A stretch of DNA of 17,509 bases from Alphaproteobacteria bacterium (lineage in GTDB: Bacteria > Pseudomonadota > Alphaproteobacteria > GCA-2731375), in NCBI GenBank assembly GCA_028281075.1, contig JANQKO010000657.1, positions 1 through 17,509 of the forward strand, read 5' to 3'. A model generated the notes under the pieces. It made no database searches. It was not told the DNA's origin and saw only the letters and a list, made by a program, of their open reading frames with translations. Positions 6,295 to 13,047 of the stretch are shown here, one piece after another. Each line of letters opens with the position of its first letter. Position 1 is the stretch's first letter. A program made the translations under genes and the position numbers.

Positions 6295-7399
6295 GATCGG
6301 CGAACGCGGCCGAGGCACCGGCCTCGACGATATCCTCCTCGCTCATCCCGCGCCGCCAGTGGGAAAAGGCGATCACGCGGGATGCGGGCAGACCGATCCC
6401 GGATCGCAGATAGGCGCGCATGTCGCGGAACGCCGAGAACTCGGCGCCTATCCAGCAGAAGAGAGCGTCGCGGCCGGCGGGGAACACCAATGCCCGCAGC
6501 GCATCCGCGAGCAGCATGGTCGTCCCCGGCGCGGCGCCATCGCGATGCAGCCACCGCAATTCGAGGCCCGATGGCCGGTCGATCGCTTGTTCCTCCGCGC
6601 TGTCGGCGACCTCGATGAGCGCGACCCCCTTGGCGTCGGCCGGCAGCCCTTCGAGGATGCGGCCGATGCCCGGCAGGCCCGTCTCGTCTCCGGCCAGCAG
6701 GTACCAGTTCGCCGGTTTCGGCCCATGTGCCGCGGGGCCCAGTATTCCGACGACGTCGCCCGGGGCCGCGGCCATCGCCCATGACGTGCCGGGGCCGGTT
6801 CCGCCGTGCAGGACAAAGTCGATGTCGAGCGTTCCCGCCACCGGGTCGATGCGGCGGATCGTGAAGATGCGGGACGCGAGCTTGCCGGCATCGGGCCAGA
6901 CGATACGGCCGTTGTCATCCAATTGCGGCCATTGGTGTTCCGCGACGCCCTTTTCCTGGAACAGCAGCCGACAATGGATCTGATCAGGCACCGCGTAGCG
7001 GGCGAGGTTATCCCCTTCGAACGAGATTCGACGCATGCGCGGCGTCAGATCCCGGACCTTGCGGACCGCGAGGACACGCAGATCAGGCGGCAACGCCACG
7101 CCGGGCCGATCACCCGTCCAGGTGATCGCCAGATCCTCGGCGTGGGCGACGAACTCGATGAGCCCCGTCAGCTCATGCTTGAGGCGGTTGAACGCGGCCG
7201 GGTCCGCGGCTTCCACGCAGAGCTCGAGCACTCCCCGCCTTGGCAGCAGATGTGCCGTACCGAAGGGGGATTTGATCGCATGGCCATCGCCATCCGGGTA
7301 AAGCGCCATGTCGTGCGCGGCGAACGACTCGATGATGGCGTCGAGATAGCTGTCGATCTTGGGAAAGGCGATCGTGGCCCGAGCCTTAAGGGACGGCAT
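6287..7399 (-). CDS. Siderophore-interacting protein (ferric-siderophore reductase) with N-terminal DUF2218
   Basis: This cytosolic flavoprotein probably reduces imported ferric siderophores to release Fe(II), using NAD(P)H through FAD. From the ATG at 7399 it has 370 residues. The first ~90 (SLKARATIAFPKIDSYLDAI, DGHAIKSPFGTAHLLPRRG) look like DUF2218. The ViuB/SIP reductase core follows: the FAD-binding domain from RVLAVRKVRDLTPRMRRISF to ASRIFTIRRIDP and LDIDFVLHGGTGPGTSWA, then the NAD(P)H side from GPAAHGPKPANWYLLAGDET. The C-terminal FCWIGAEFSAFRDMRAYLR and FSHWRRGMSEED are characteristic. The start is uncertain: gagaaagg lies 8 bases before the ATG at 7399, while an ATG at 7417 adds only six residues and the frame stays open to 7468. 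It lies 85 bases downstream of the first receptor and is probably cotranscribed. Confidence 0.9.
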   Translation of the reverse strand: MPSLKARATIAFPKIDSYLDAIIESFAAHDMALYPDGDGHAIKSPFGTAHLLPRRGVLELCVEAADPAAFNRLKHELTGLIEFVAHAEDLAITWTGDRPGVALPPDLRVLAVRKVRDLTPRMRRISFEGDNLARYAVPDQIHCRLLFQEKGVAEHQWPQLDDNGRIVWPDAGKLASRIFTIRRIDPVAGTLDIDFVLHGGTGPGTSWAMAAAPGDVVGILGPAAHGPKPANWYLLAGDETGLPGIGRILEGLPADAKGVALIEVADSAEEQAIDRPSGLELRWLHRDGAAPGTTMLLADALRALVFPAGRDALFCWIGAEFSAFRDMRAYLRSGIGLPASRVIAFSHWRRGMSEEDIVEAGASAAFADPI

Positions 7400-7484
7400 G
7401 CCGTCTGCCTTTCTCATTCCGTCATTTGTGAGGGCGCTTCGAGGAAGCAGGCACGGCGATCGAGGCACATCGAACCCTGCCGCC

Positions 7485-9641
7485 TCAGAAACCGTAGCGC
7501 AGCCCGAGCAGCACCTGAGTGCCGTTGCCGTACTGGCAGAAGAAGTTGAAGCTGCAGCTTGAGTAGTATTCCTTGTCGAACAGATTGGTCGCGTTCAGCG
7601 TGACCTCGGCGCCGCTCAGCGACGGGCTGAGCTGTTCGAGGTCGTAACGCAACGCGGCATCCACCAGGACGTAGCTGTCCGCCTCGACGGTGTTGGCGTC
7701 GTCGGCGAAGCTGCCGCCAACGAAGCGGACGCCGCCGCCCAGGCTGAAACCGTCGAACAGGCCGCTATCGAAAGCGTAGCTCGCCCAGGCGGAGCCGTGA
7801 TACTCGGGAACGGCCTGGGGCCGCTTGCCGATATTCGCCACCACGGTCGATTCCGTGACCTCGGTATCAAGGAGCGTGAGCGCGGCGATGAGCTCCAGGT
7901 TCGGCGTGGCGTTGCCGCGCGCCTCGAATTCGAGGCCACGCGAGCGGACCTCGCCCTGCTGAATGTTGAACCCGGGCGTCGCGCCGGGGGTCAGGACGTT
8001 CTCCTGTCGGATGTGGAAGGCCGAGACCGTGAACAGCGCGGCCATGAAGGTCGGTTCGTATTTGAGCCCGACTTCCCATTGCTCGGCTTCGGTCGGATCG
8101 AACGCCGCGCCGCTCGCGTCGACGCCGATGGTCGGCTCGAAGGAAGTGGCGTAGCTGGCATAGGGGGCGAGCCCGTTGCCGAACCTATGGAGCAGGCCGA
8201 CGCGATAGCTCGGGGAGCGGCTCGACTGGCCGCTGGTGACGCCCGTCAGGCGGTTCTCGGTGTCCTGTTCCGTCCAGTCGTGGCGTGCCCCCAGCACGGC
8301 CCGGAAGCCGCCGAGGCTGAGCTGATCCTGAATGTAGACGCCGGCCTGCCGCAGCGTCTGTTCGTTATTGATGATCGTCGCCAGGGGGCCGACCGATACG
8401 CCGTATTGCGGGTCGGAGACGTCGAGCGACGGGGCGGCGCCGAACCGGAAATCCCAGTTGCTCACCGAATGCTGGAAATCGACACCGGCGAGCACCGTAT
8501 GCTCGACAGCGCCTGTCTTGACGTCGAACCGCGCGTGGTTGTCGGTGGCGACCCCGCCGACATCCTCGATCGAACGGACGGCCTGGCGCGGCAGCAGCCC
8601 CGTGGCCGTGATCGGCGCGGCGATCTGTATGCCCCGCAAATCGAGGTCGATCGCGGAATAGCGCGTCCTCGAGTTGACGCTGACGATGTCGTTGAAACGG
8701 TGATCGAAGCCGTAGCCGACGGCATATTGCTCGCGGTCGTAGCTGTCGAAGCCGGGATCGCCCACGTTGAGCTTGGGATCGAGAGCCGATTCGAACGCAG
8801 CCGGCGCGAGCGATCGTGGGAAAATCGAATTGAAGTAGCCGCCGTCGGGATCTTTCTGAAAGAAGCCCCGCAGGGTCAGCCGCGTGTCGGCGTCCGGTTC
8901 CCATCTGATCGCCGGGCCGAAGGCGATACGTTCCTCGTCGACGTCGTCGTAACGGGTGCCCGAACGGCGACCGACGGCGCTCAGGCTGTATTGCCAGCGC
9001 CCACCGGCGTCGATGGCCCCCTGGCTGGTGGCGCCGCCTTGCAGGCGTCCATGGCTTCCGCCCTCCACCCTCGCCTCGGTGTAGCGCGTGGCGCTGGGCA
9101 TCCGGCTGATCTGATTGACCAGGCCGCCCGGGCTGGTCTCGCCATAGAGGACGGCGGACGGGCCCTTCAGGACATCGATGCGGTCGAGCAGGAAAGGATC
9201 GATCGAGGGCAGCGCGAAGGCCTGGCCCCGGGGCAGCCTCAGCCCTTCGAGGAAGTCGACGATCCGGGTCGAGGTACCGAAGCCACCGAAGCCGCGCAGG
9301 AAGATGCTGTCGTATCGGCTGGTGGTGTCGGGCGCGGACAGGACGCCGGCTGTATAATTGAGTGCCTCCTTGACGGTTTGCGGATTCTGGTCGTCAAGCT
9401 GCTTGCGCGTGATCGTCGTGACCGACTGCGGGGTCTCGAGGACGGGCGTGTCGGTCTTGGTCGCGGCGGCCGAGTCCCTTTCGAGATACGCATCCCGTGT
9501 CGTGTCCCCTGGCGCCTCGCCCTGCACCTGGACCGGCGGCAGCGTGATGGCCGGCTCCTGGGCGTGACCCGCCATTGGCCCCAGTATCGCGGCTGCCGCG
9601 AGCAGCGCCGTGCGCGCCCGCGTTGAGCATACCCCTTTCAT
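7485..9641 (-). CDS. TonB-dependent siderophore receptor without STN domain
   Basis: Outer-membrane receptor for a ferric siderophore, 718 residues from the ATG at 9641, which is preceded by gggaaagg about 9 bases upstream and gives a clean signal peptide (MKGVCSTRARTALLAAAAIL, ending near GHAQ). The mature protein goes straight into a TonB-box-like ITLPPVQVQG and the plug (TKTDTPVLETPQSVTTITRK, VLKGPSAVLYGETSPGGLVN), so no signalling domain is present. The barrel ends in LGLRYGF with a terminal aromatic. Two cysteines near the end (YYSSCSFNFFCQYG) mirror those of the other receptor. It is about 110 residues shorter than its neighbour, which is the STN domain difference. The upstream dyad suggests Fur control. 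The substrate is unknown; hydroxamate types are common for this subgroup. Confidence 0.95.
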   Translation of the reverse strand: MKGVCSTRARTALLAAAAILGPMAGHAQEPAITLPPVQVQGEAPGDTTRDAYLERDSAAATKTDTPVLETPQSVTTITRKQLDDQNPQTVKEALNYTAGVLSAPDTTSRYDSIFLRGFGGFGTSTRIVDFLEGLRLPRGQAFALPSIDPFLLDRIDVLKGPSAVLYGETSPGGLVNQISRMPSATRYTEARVEGGSHGRLQGGATSQGAIDAGGRWQYSLSAVGRRSGTRYDDVDEERIAFGPAIRWEPDADTRLTLRGFFQKDPDGGYFNSIFPRSLAPAAFESALDPKLNVGDPGFDSYDREQYAVGYGFDHRFNDIVSVNSRTRYSAIDLDLRGIQIAAPITATGLLPRQAVRSIEDVGGVATDNHARFDVKTGAVEHTVLAGVDFQHSVSNWDFRFGAAPSLDVSDPQYGVSVGPLATIINNEQTLRQAGVYIQDQLSLGGFRAVLGARHDWTEQDTENRLTGVTSGQSSRSPSYRVGLLHRFGNGLAPYASYATSFEPTIGVDASGAAFDPTEAEQWEVGLKYEPTFMAALFTVSAFHIRQENVLTPGATPGFNIQQGEVRSRGLEFEARGNATPNLELIAALTLLDTEVTESTVVANIGKRPQAVPEYHGSAWASYAFDSGLFDGFSLGGGVRFVGGSFADDANTVEADSYVLVDAALRYDLEQLSPSLSGAEVTLNATNLFDKEYYSSCSFNFFCQYGNGTQVLLGLRYGF

Positions 9642-9693
9642 TCGTTTGAACCTTTCCCGTTCGTTCGCCCAAGGCGCGGATGCCATTCAAGAA

Positions 9694-9715
9694 ATGCGAA
9701 TGCGTATCATTCGCT
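9694..9715. promoter_or_regulatory. Fur-box-like dyad upstream of the first receptor
   Basis: gcgaatg (9696-9702) is inverted as cattcgc (9708-9714) with cgtat between. The half-site is the same as in the operator of the STN receptor, but the arms start 12 bases apart rather than 18, a difference of six, as would fit Fur's hexamer-phased sites. It lies 53-74 bases upstream of the receptor ATG and just downstream of the minus-strand promoter candidate, a position where a repressor would block transcription. Confidence 0.6.
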
Positions 9716-9727
9716 ATGTCTGGCCTC

Positions 9728-9756
9728 TCTATAAACAAACGGGACCGTCCCGTCCA
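9728..9756 (-). promoter_or_regulatory. Candidate sigma70-like promoter for the first receptor
   Basis: On the minus strand, tggacg (9756-9751) and tataga (9733-9728) are separated by exactly 17 bases. Each matches four of six bases of the -35 and -10 consensus. The start point would fall near 9721, so the Fur-like dyad lies in the first 30 transcribed bases. This is pattern matching only. Confidence 0.35.
9739..9753. promoter_or_regulatory. 15-bp palindrome, candidate TetR-family operator
   Basis: acgggaccgtcccgt is a perfect odd palindrome, with 7-bp arms around a central c. It sits between the -35 and -10 of the minus-strand promoter candidate and just before the plus-strand -10-like tatact (9764-9769). 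Palindromes of about 15 bp centred between divergent genes are the usual sites for autoregulating TetR proteins, and a TetR gene begins 250 bases away. Binding would affect both directions. Confidence 0.55.
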
Positions 9757-9763
9757 GTTAATA

Positions 9764-9769
9764 TATACT
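9764..9769 (+). promoter_or_regulatory. Candidate -10 element for the small ORFs and tetR
   Basis: tatact lies in a short AT-rich stretch (gttaatatatact) and matches five of six bases of TATAAT. At 17 bases upstream is gggacc (9741-9746), a poor -35 inside the palindrome, so activity may need help or be repressor-occluded. The start would be near 9776, giving a leader of about 230 bases before tetR. Confidence 0.35.
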
Positions 9770-9810
9770 GCCTGCGTGAATGGCTGACGCCAAGCGGAGG
9801 TGAGGTAAAA

Positions 9811-9900
9811 ATGTCCGGGTCAGGTGTCGGCGGTACGTGGCCCGTCCGCCGGGAAGGCGGTCAGCCGCGAGCGGTCCCCCACGTGATGCGCCGACGGTGA
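9811..9900 (+). CDS. Possible small ORF, 29 residues, with near-perfect Shine-Dalgarno
   Basis: The ATG at 9811 is preceded five bases upstream by ggaggtgagg (9796-9805), the best ribosome binding site in the window and matching the anti-SD complement over eight bases (ggaggtga). The predicted peptide begins MSGSGVGGTWPVRREGG and ends with three arginines. No family is recognised and there is no signal or membrane segment. It could be a leader peptide whose translation unwinds the fold that overlaps it (9826-9895), in the transcript leader of the TetR gene. It may also be a chance reading frame; only the binding site supports it. Confidence 0.3.
   Translation: MSGSGVGGTWPVRREGGQPRAVPHVMRRR
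9826..9895 (+). promoter_or_regulatory. Nested RNA fold in the tetR leader
   Basis: Outer stem gtcggcg (9826-9832) with cgccgac (9889-9895), 7 perfect pairs. After a 2/4 internal loop comes acgtgg (9835-9840) with ccacgt (9879-9884), 6 perfect pairs. Inside are two hairpins: ccgcc/ggcgg (9846-9850 with 9856-9860) and gccg/cggt (9864-9867 with 9872-9875, closing on a G-T pair) around cgag. The layout is a closed multiloop like a small structured RNA. It matches no riboswitch I can name. GC-rich DNA folds readily, so conservation is needed before calling it functional. Confidence 0.3.
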
Positions 9901-9914
9901 AGCGAGGAGAAAGA

Positions 9915-9983
9915 ATGTTCGTTCGTGTTTTTGCGAAGGATCGATATCTTTCGCCCGGTCGTGTCCCCCTGGACCTTGGCTAG
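9915..9983 (+). CDS. Possible second small ORF, 22 residues
   Basis: The ATG at 9915 follows gaggag (9904-9909) with five or six bases between. The peptide begins MFVRVFAKDRYL and ends in a TAG at 9981-9983, 20 bases before the TetR start. Its codons are less GC-rich than those of real genes nearby, which counts against it being an ordinary protein gene. It could be a leader peptide coupled to tetR translation, since tetR itself has only a weak binding site (gagcggta). No homology is recognised. Confidence 0.22.
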   Translation: MFVRVFAKDRYLSPGRVPLDLG

Positions 9984-10003
9984 GTTTTGCGCGCAGAGCG
10001 GTA

Positions 10004-10651
10004 ATGACGAACTCGTCGTCCACGAAATCACGTGTCGGCCGGCCCTCCAAGGAGGACGCCGCCGAAACGTCCAACAGGATCATCGATACCGCGGCGCGGC
10101 TGTTCGCCGCCCAGGGCTTCGCGGCGACCTCGATCGAGCAGGTCGCTTCCGCCTGCAGCGCGGGCAAGGATACGATCTATCGCCGCTTTCCGTCGAAGGT
10201 CGCTCTGTTTGGGGCGGTCGTCGAGCGCCTGCGCGCGCGGACCTTGAACCGGCTCGAAATCGAAATCGATTCAGCGGGTGGTGATGGCGATGCATTGGCG
10301 CGGCTGAGGCGCGTTGCCCGGTGGTTTCTCACCGTCAATCTCGATCCGGACATGGTGGCGTTCAAACGGATCGCCTACAGCGAAGCGATCGTCTTCGGCG
10401 AGGACAATCGGGACCGGTGGGAGAACGATCCGATCATGGACCGGCTCGTCGCCCTTGTCTCGGAAGCTCAAGCGTCAGGCCTGCTCGCTGACGGCGACCC
10501 GCGAACGATCGCTTCACACCTGTTGCACGCCATCGTGTTCGGACCGTCGAACGACGCCATGCTGGGCCGCGCGACCTATGCCGCCACGGCAGCCCAGGAC
10601 AGGTATTTCGATCAAGCCTGGACCTTGTTCCTACGCGGGGCGGGGCGCTAG
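10004..10651 (+). CDS. TetR/AcrR-family transcriptional regulator
   Basis: A 215-residue repressor with an N-terminal helix-turn-helix and a C-terminal ligand-binding half. The DNA-binding part is GRPSKEDAAETSNRIIDTAA through TSIEQVASACSAGKDTIYRR and FPSKVALFGAVVERLRART (residues about 12-80), a textbook TetR pattern. The C-terminal region (RRVARWFLTVNLDPDMVAFK, YSEAIVFGE) resembles the AefR-like C-terminal domain. The ATG at 10004 is the only usable start: the frame is open back to 9887 but has no other ATG, GTG or TTG. The gene is divergent from the receptor/reductase transcript and upstream of the alcohol dehydrogenase by 184 bases. It probably controls itself through the 15-bp palindrome at 9739-9753, and perhaps its neighbours. 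The ligand is unknown. Confidence 0.93.
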   Translation: MTNSSSTKSRVGRPSKEDAAETSNRIIDTAARLFAAQGFAATSIEQVASACSAGKDTIYRRFPSKVALFGAVVERLRARTLNRLEIEIDSAGGDGDALARLRRVARWFLTVNLDPDMVAFKRIAYSEAIVFGEDNRDRWENDPIMDRLVALVSEAQASGLLADGDPRTIASHLLHAIVFGPSNDAMLGRATYAATAAQDRYFDQAWTLFLRGAGR

Positions 10652-10835
10652 CCGGCCGCGACCCGGTTGATCAGCATTCGCATCGTCACCACCCGCCATG
10701 CCGCCGAGTCAGCGGATTTTAATGTCCGGGCGGACCACCCCGCGTTGACCTGGGCGCGCGGCAATGCTGAAATCCCCGGTGTCGAATTCGAGTTTCCGTC
10801 AAATCAACAACACGGCATCGGGAGGTTACGGACGC
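10652..10835. promoter_or_regulatory. Intergenic region, tetR to alcohol dehydrogenase
   Basis: 184 bases without a gene. A possible promoter for the dehydrogenase is ttgacc (10745-10750), 17 bases, tgaaat (10768-10773); the -35 is good and the -10 weak. A ribosome binding site gggagg (10820-10825) lies ten bases before the ATG at 10836. No terminator follows tetR, so read-through is possible. No clear copy of the 15-bp palindrome is seen here. Confidence 0.35.
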
Positions 10836-12947
10836 ATGCATGTGAGGATGGGGTGGACGGTCGCCGCAATGACGGCGGCCGTGATGGTGGCGGCGTCGCC
10901 CGTCATGGCGCAGACCATGTCGGGCGACAGGATCAAGGCGGTCACGGGCGCGGTCAACAAGGCCGCGATCATCGCCAACGCCGCCGAGACCAAGAACTGG
11001 CTGAGCTACGGGCTGGACTATGCCGAGACGCGGTTCAGCCGGCTGAACGAGATCAACACCGCGAGCGTCCGCGACCTGGGCCTGGCCTGGCACTACGACC
11101 TGAACTCCCGGCGCGGCGTCGAGGCGACGCCGCTGGTGGTCGACGGCATCATGTACGTGACCTCGTCGTGGAGCATCGTGCACGCGATCGACGTGCGCGC
11201 CGGCGAGGAGATCTGGACCTACGATCCGCAGGTGCCGCGCGATTACGCCGAGAAAGGCTGCTGCGACATCGTCAACCGCGGCGTCGCGCTCTACGAGGGC
11301 AAGATCTTCGTCGGCACCTATGACGGCCGCCTGGTGGCGCTCGACGCCGTGTCCGGCGCGCCGGTCTGGGAGGTCGACACCATCATCGACCGCTCGAAGG
11401 CCTTCACCATCACCGGCGCGCCGCGGGTCTTCAACGGCAAGGTGATGATCGGCAACGGCGGCGCCGAATACGGCGTGCGCGGCTATATCACGGCCTATGA
11501 CGCGGCGACCGGCGAGCAGGCCTGGCGCTGGTTCGCCGTGCCGGGCGACCCGTCGAAGCCGTTCGAGGACGAATCCATGGCGCGCGCGGCGCTGACCTGG
11601 GACCCGTCGGGCAAGTACTGGGAGGCCGGCGGCGGCGGCACGATGTGGGACAGCATCGTGTTCGATCCGGAGCTGAACCTGATGTATGTCGGCACCGGCA
11701 ACGGCAATCCCTGGAACCGCGACATCCGCAGCCCCGGCGGCGGCGACAACCTGTATCTGGCCTCGATCGTCGCGCTCAACCCGGATACCGGCGACTATGT
11801 CTGGCACTACCAGGAGACGCCGGGCGACCACTGGGACTACACCTCGACGCAGCCGCTGATGCTGGCGGACCTGATGATCGACGGCCGGGAACGCAAGGTC
11901 ATCATGCACGCGCCGAAGAACGGCTTCTTCTTCGTCGTCGACCGGACCGACGGCGAGTTCATCTCGGCCGAGAACTTCGTCGAGGTGAACTGGGCCGAGG
12001 GCTACGACGCCAACGGCCGGCCGATCGAGGTGCCGGCGGCGCGCGACAAGGACAAGACCTGGGAGACCATCCCCAGCGCCTACGGCGCGCATAACTGGCA
12101 TCCGATGTCCTACAGCCCGCAGACCGGGCTGGTCTATATCCCGGCGCAGGGCATTCCGCTGACCCACACGCCGGAGAAGGACTTCGAGCAGGGCCGGCAC
12201 CAGCCGCTGAAATTCGGCAGCAACTCCGGCTGGAACCTGGGCTTCGCGCTGAACGCGGTGGCGCCGGAAGCCAAGCCCTTTGGCTCGCTGATCGCCTGGG
12301 ACCCGGTCAACCAGCGCGAGGTCTGGCGCCAAGAATACCTGTCGCCGTGGAACGGCGGCACGCTGGCGACGGCCGGCAACCTGGTGTTCCAGGGCACCGC
12401 CGACGGCCGCTTCGTGGCCTATGACGCGACCACCGGGGTCGCCCTGTGGCAGGTGCCGGTCGGCTCCGGCGTGGTGGCCGGACCGTCGACCTACGAAGTC
12501 GACGGCAAGCAGTATGTGTCGATCGCCGTCGGCTGGGGCGGTGTCTACGGGATCGCGCAGCGGGCCACCGACCGCGTCGGCCCCGGCCGCATCTATACCT
12601 TCGTCGTCGGCGGCGACGCGGCGATGCCCGAGGACGTGATCGCGCCGAAGGGCGAGCTGGTCGCCGGCGTCGAGTTCAACCCCGACGACGTCGGTCCCGG
12701 CACCGGCCTCTATGTCTCGAGCTGCGCCCAGTGCCACGGCGTGCCCGGCGTCAACAACGGCGGCAACGTCCCGAACCTGGGCTTCTCCACCGCCGACACC
12801 CTGCGCAACCTGCCCGACCTGGTGCTGTCCGGCGCCTGGGTCGAGGGCGGCATGCCGAACTTCGACGGCAGGTTGACGGTGGACGAGGTGAAACAGATCG
12901 GCGCCTTCATCCAGGCGACCGCCGACGCTGTCCGTCCGCCGCAATAG
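10836..12947 (+). CDS. PQQ-dependent quinohaemoprotein alcohol dehydrogenase (type II-like)
   Basis: Periplasmic enzyme that oxidises alcohols, passing electrons from PQQ to its own haem c. From the ATG at 10836 it has 703 residues: a signal peptide (MHVRMGWTVAAMTAAVMVAA to VMAQ, residues 1-26), an eight-bladed PQQ propeller, and a C-terminal cytochrome c domain. PQQ-site features are the PQQ-contacting Glu in GVEATPLVV (about 96), the vicinal disulfide Cys142-Cys143 (GCCDIVNRG), the metal-ligand Asn in GTGNGNPWN (about 289), and the catalytic Asp334 in HWDYTS. The haem motif is CAQCH at 630-634, with the axial Met in GGMPNF near 673. Two residues after Asp334 is Thr, not the extra Asp of lanthanide enzymes, so Ca2+ is predicted. 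The longer frame from 10764 would bury the signal peptide. A strong terminator follows. No pqq biosynthesis genes are in the window. Confidence 0.95.
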   Translation: MHVRMGWTVAAMTAAVMVAASPVMAQTMSGDRIKAVTGAVNKAAIIANAAETKNWLSYGLDYAETRFSRLNEINTASVRDLGLAWHYDLNSRRGVEATPLVVDGIMYVTSSWSIVHAIDVRAGEEIWTYDPQVPRDYAEKGCCDIVNRGVALYEGKIFVGTYDGRLVALDAVSGAPVWEVDTIIDRSKAFTITGAPRVFNGKVMIGNGGAEYGVRGYITAYDAATGEQAWRWFAVPGDPSKPFEDESMARAALTWDPSGKYWEAGGGGTMWDSIVFDPELNLMYVGTGNGNPWNRDIRSPGGGDNLYLASIVALNPDTGDYVWHYQETPGDHWDYTSTQPLMLADLMIDGRERKVIMHAPKNGFFFVVDRTDGEFISAENFVEVNWAEGYDANGRPIEVPAARDKDKTWETIPSAYGAHNWHPMSYSPQTGLVYIPAQGIPLTHTPEKDFEQGRHQPLKFGSNSGWNLGFALNAVAPEAKPFGSLIAWDPVNQREVWRQEYLSPWNGGTLATAGNLVFQGTADGRFVAYDATTGVALWQVPVGSGVVAGPSTYEVDGKQYVSIAVGWGGVYGIAQRATDRVGPGRIYTFVVGGDAAMPEDVIAPKGELVAGVEFNPDDVGPGTGLYVSSCAQCHGVPGVNNGGNVPNLGFSTADTLRNLPDLVLSGAWVEGGMPNFDGRLTVDEVKQIGAFIQATADAVRPPQ

Positions 12948-12971
12948 CGGCGCCGGCGGCGCGGGCCCTTC

Positions 12972-13003
12972 GGGCGGGGACCGGCACGGGTCCCCGCCCT
13001 TTT
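12972..13003 (+). terminator. Rho-independent terminator after the alcohol dehydrogenase
   Basis: gggcggggacc (12972-12982) pairs perfectly over 11 bp with ggtccccgccc (12989-12999) around ggcacg, followed directly by tttt (13000-13003). It starts 25 bases after the stop codon. It separates the dehydrogenase from the DUF1194 gene transcriptionally. Confidence 0.88.
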
Positions 13004-13047
13004 CCTGCGCCACCCGCCGGGCACCGGACAGCGGAAGCGTTCAGCGG

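Noticed and set aside
7797..9626. 609-codon plus-strand reading frame opposite the first receptor
   Set aside because: Its product is rich in R, G, A, D and V with no recognisable domain; it is the antisense shadow of a well-supported receptor gene in GC-rich DNA.
9826..9900. Cobalamin riboswitch
   Set aside because: Fragments such as gggaagg and gtcagccgcgag recall it, but the conserved B12-box and the upstream core stems are missing, and the downstream gene is a regulator with no B12 link.
10836..12947. Lanthanide-dependent alcohol dehydrogenase, with the adjacent receptor as a lanthanophore importer
   Set aside because: The residue two after the catalytic Asp (HWDYTS) is Thr, not the extra Asp of lanthanide enzymes; the receptor belongs with a siderophore reductase and FecIR genes.
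10719..13013. 764-codon minus-strand frame opposite the alcohol dehydrogenase
   Set aside because: Low-complexity R/H/V/D/A-rich product with no domain; an antisense shadow.
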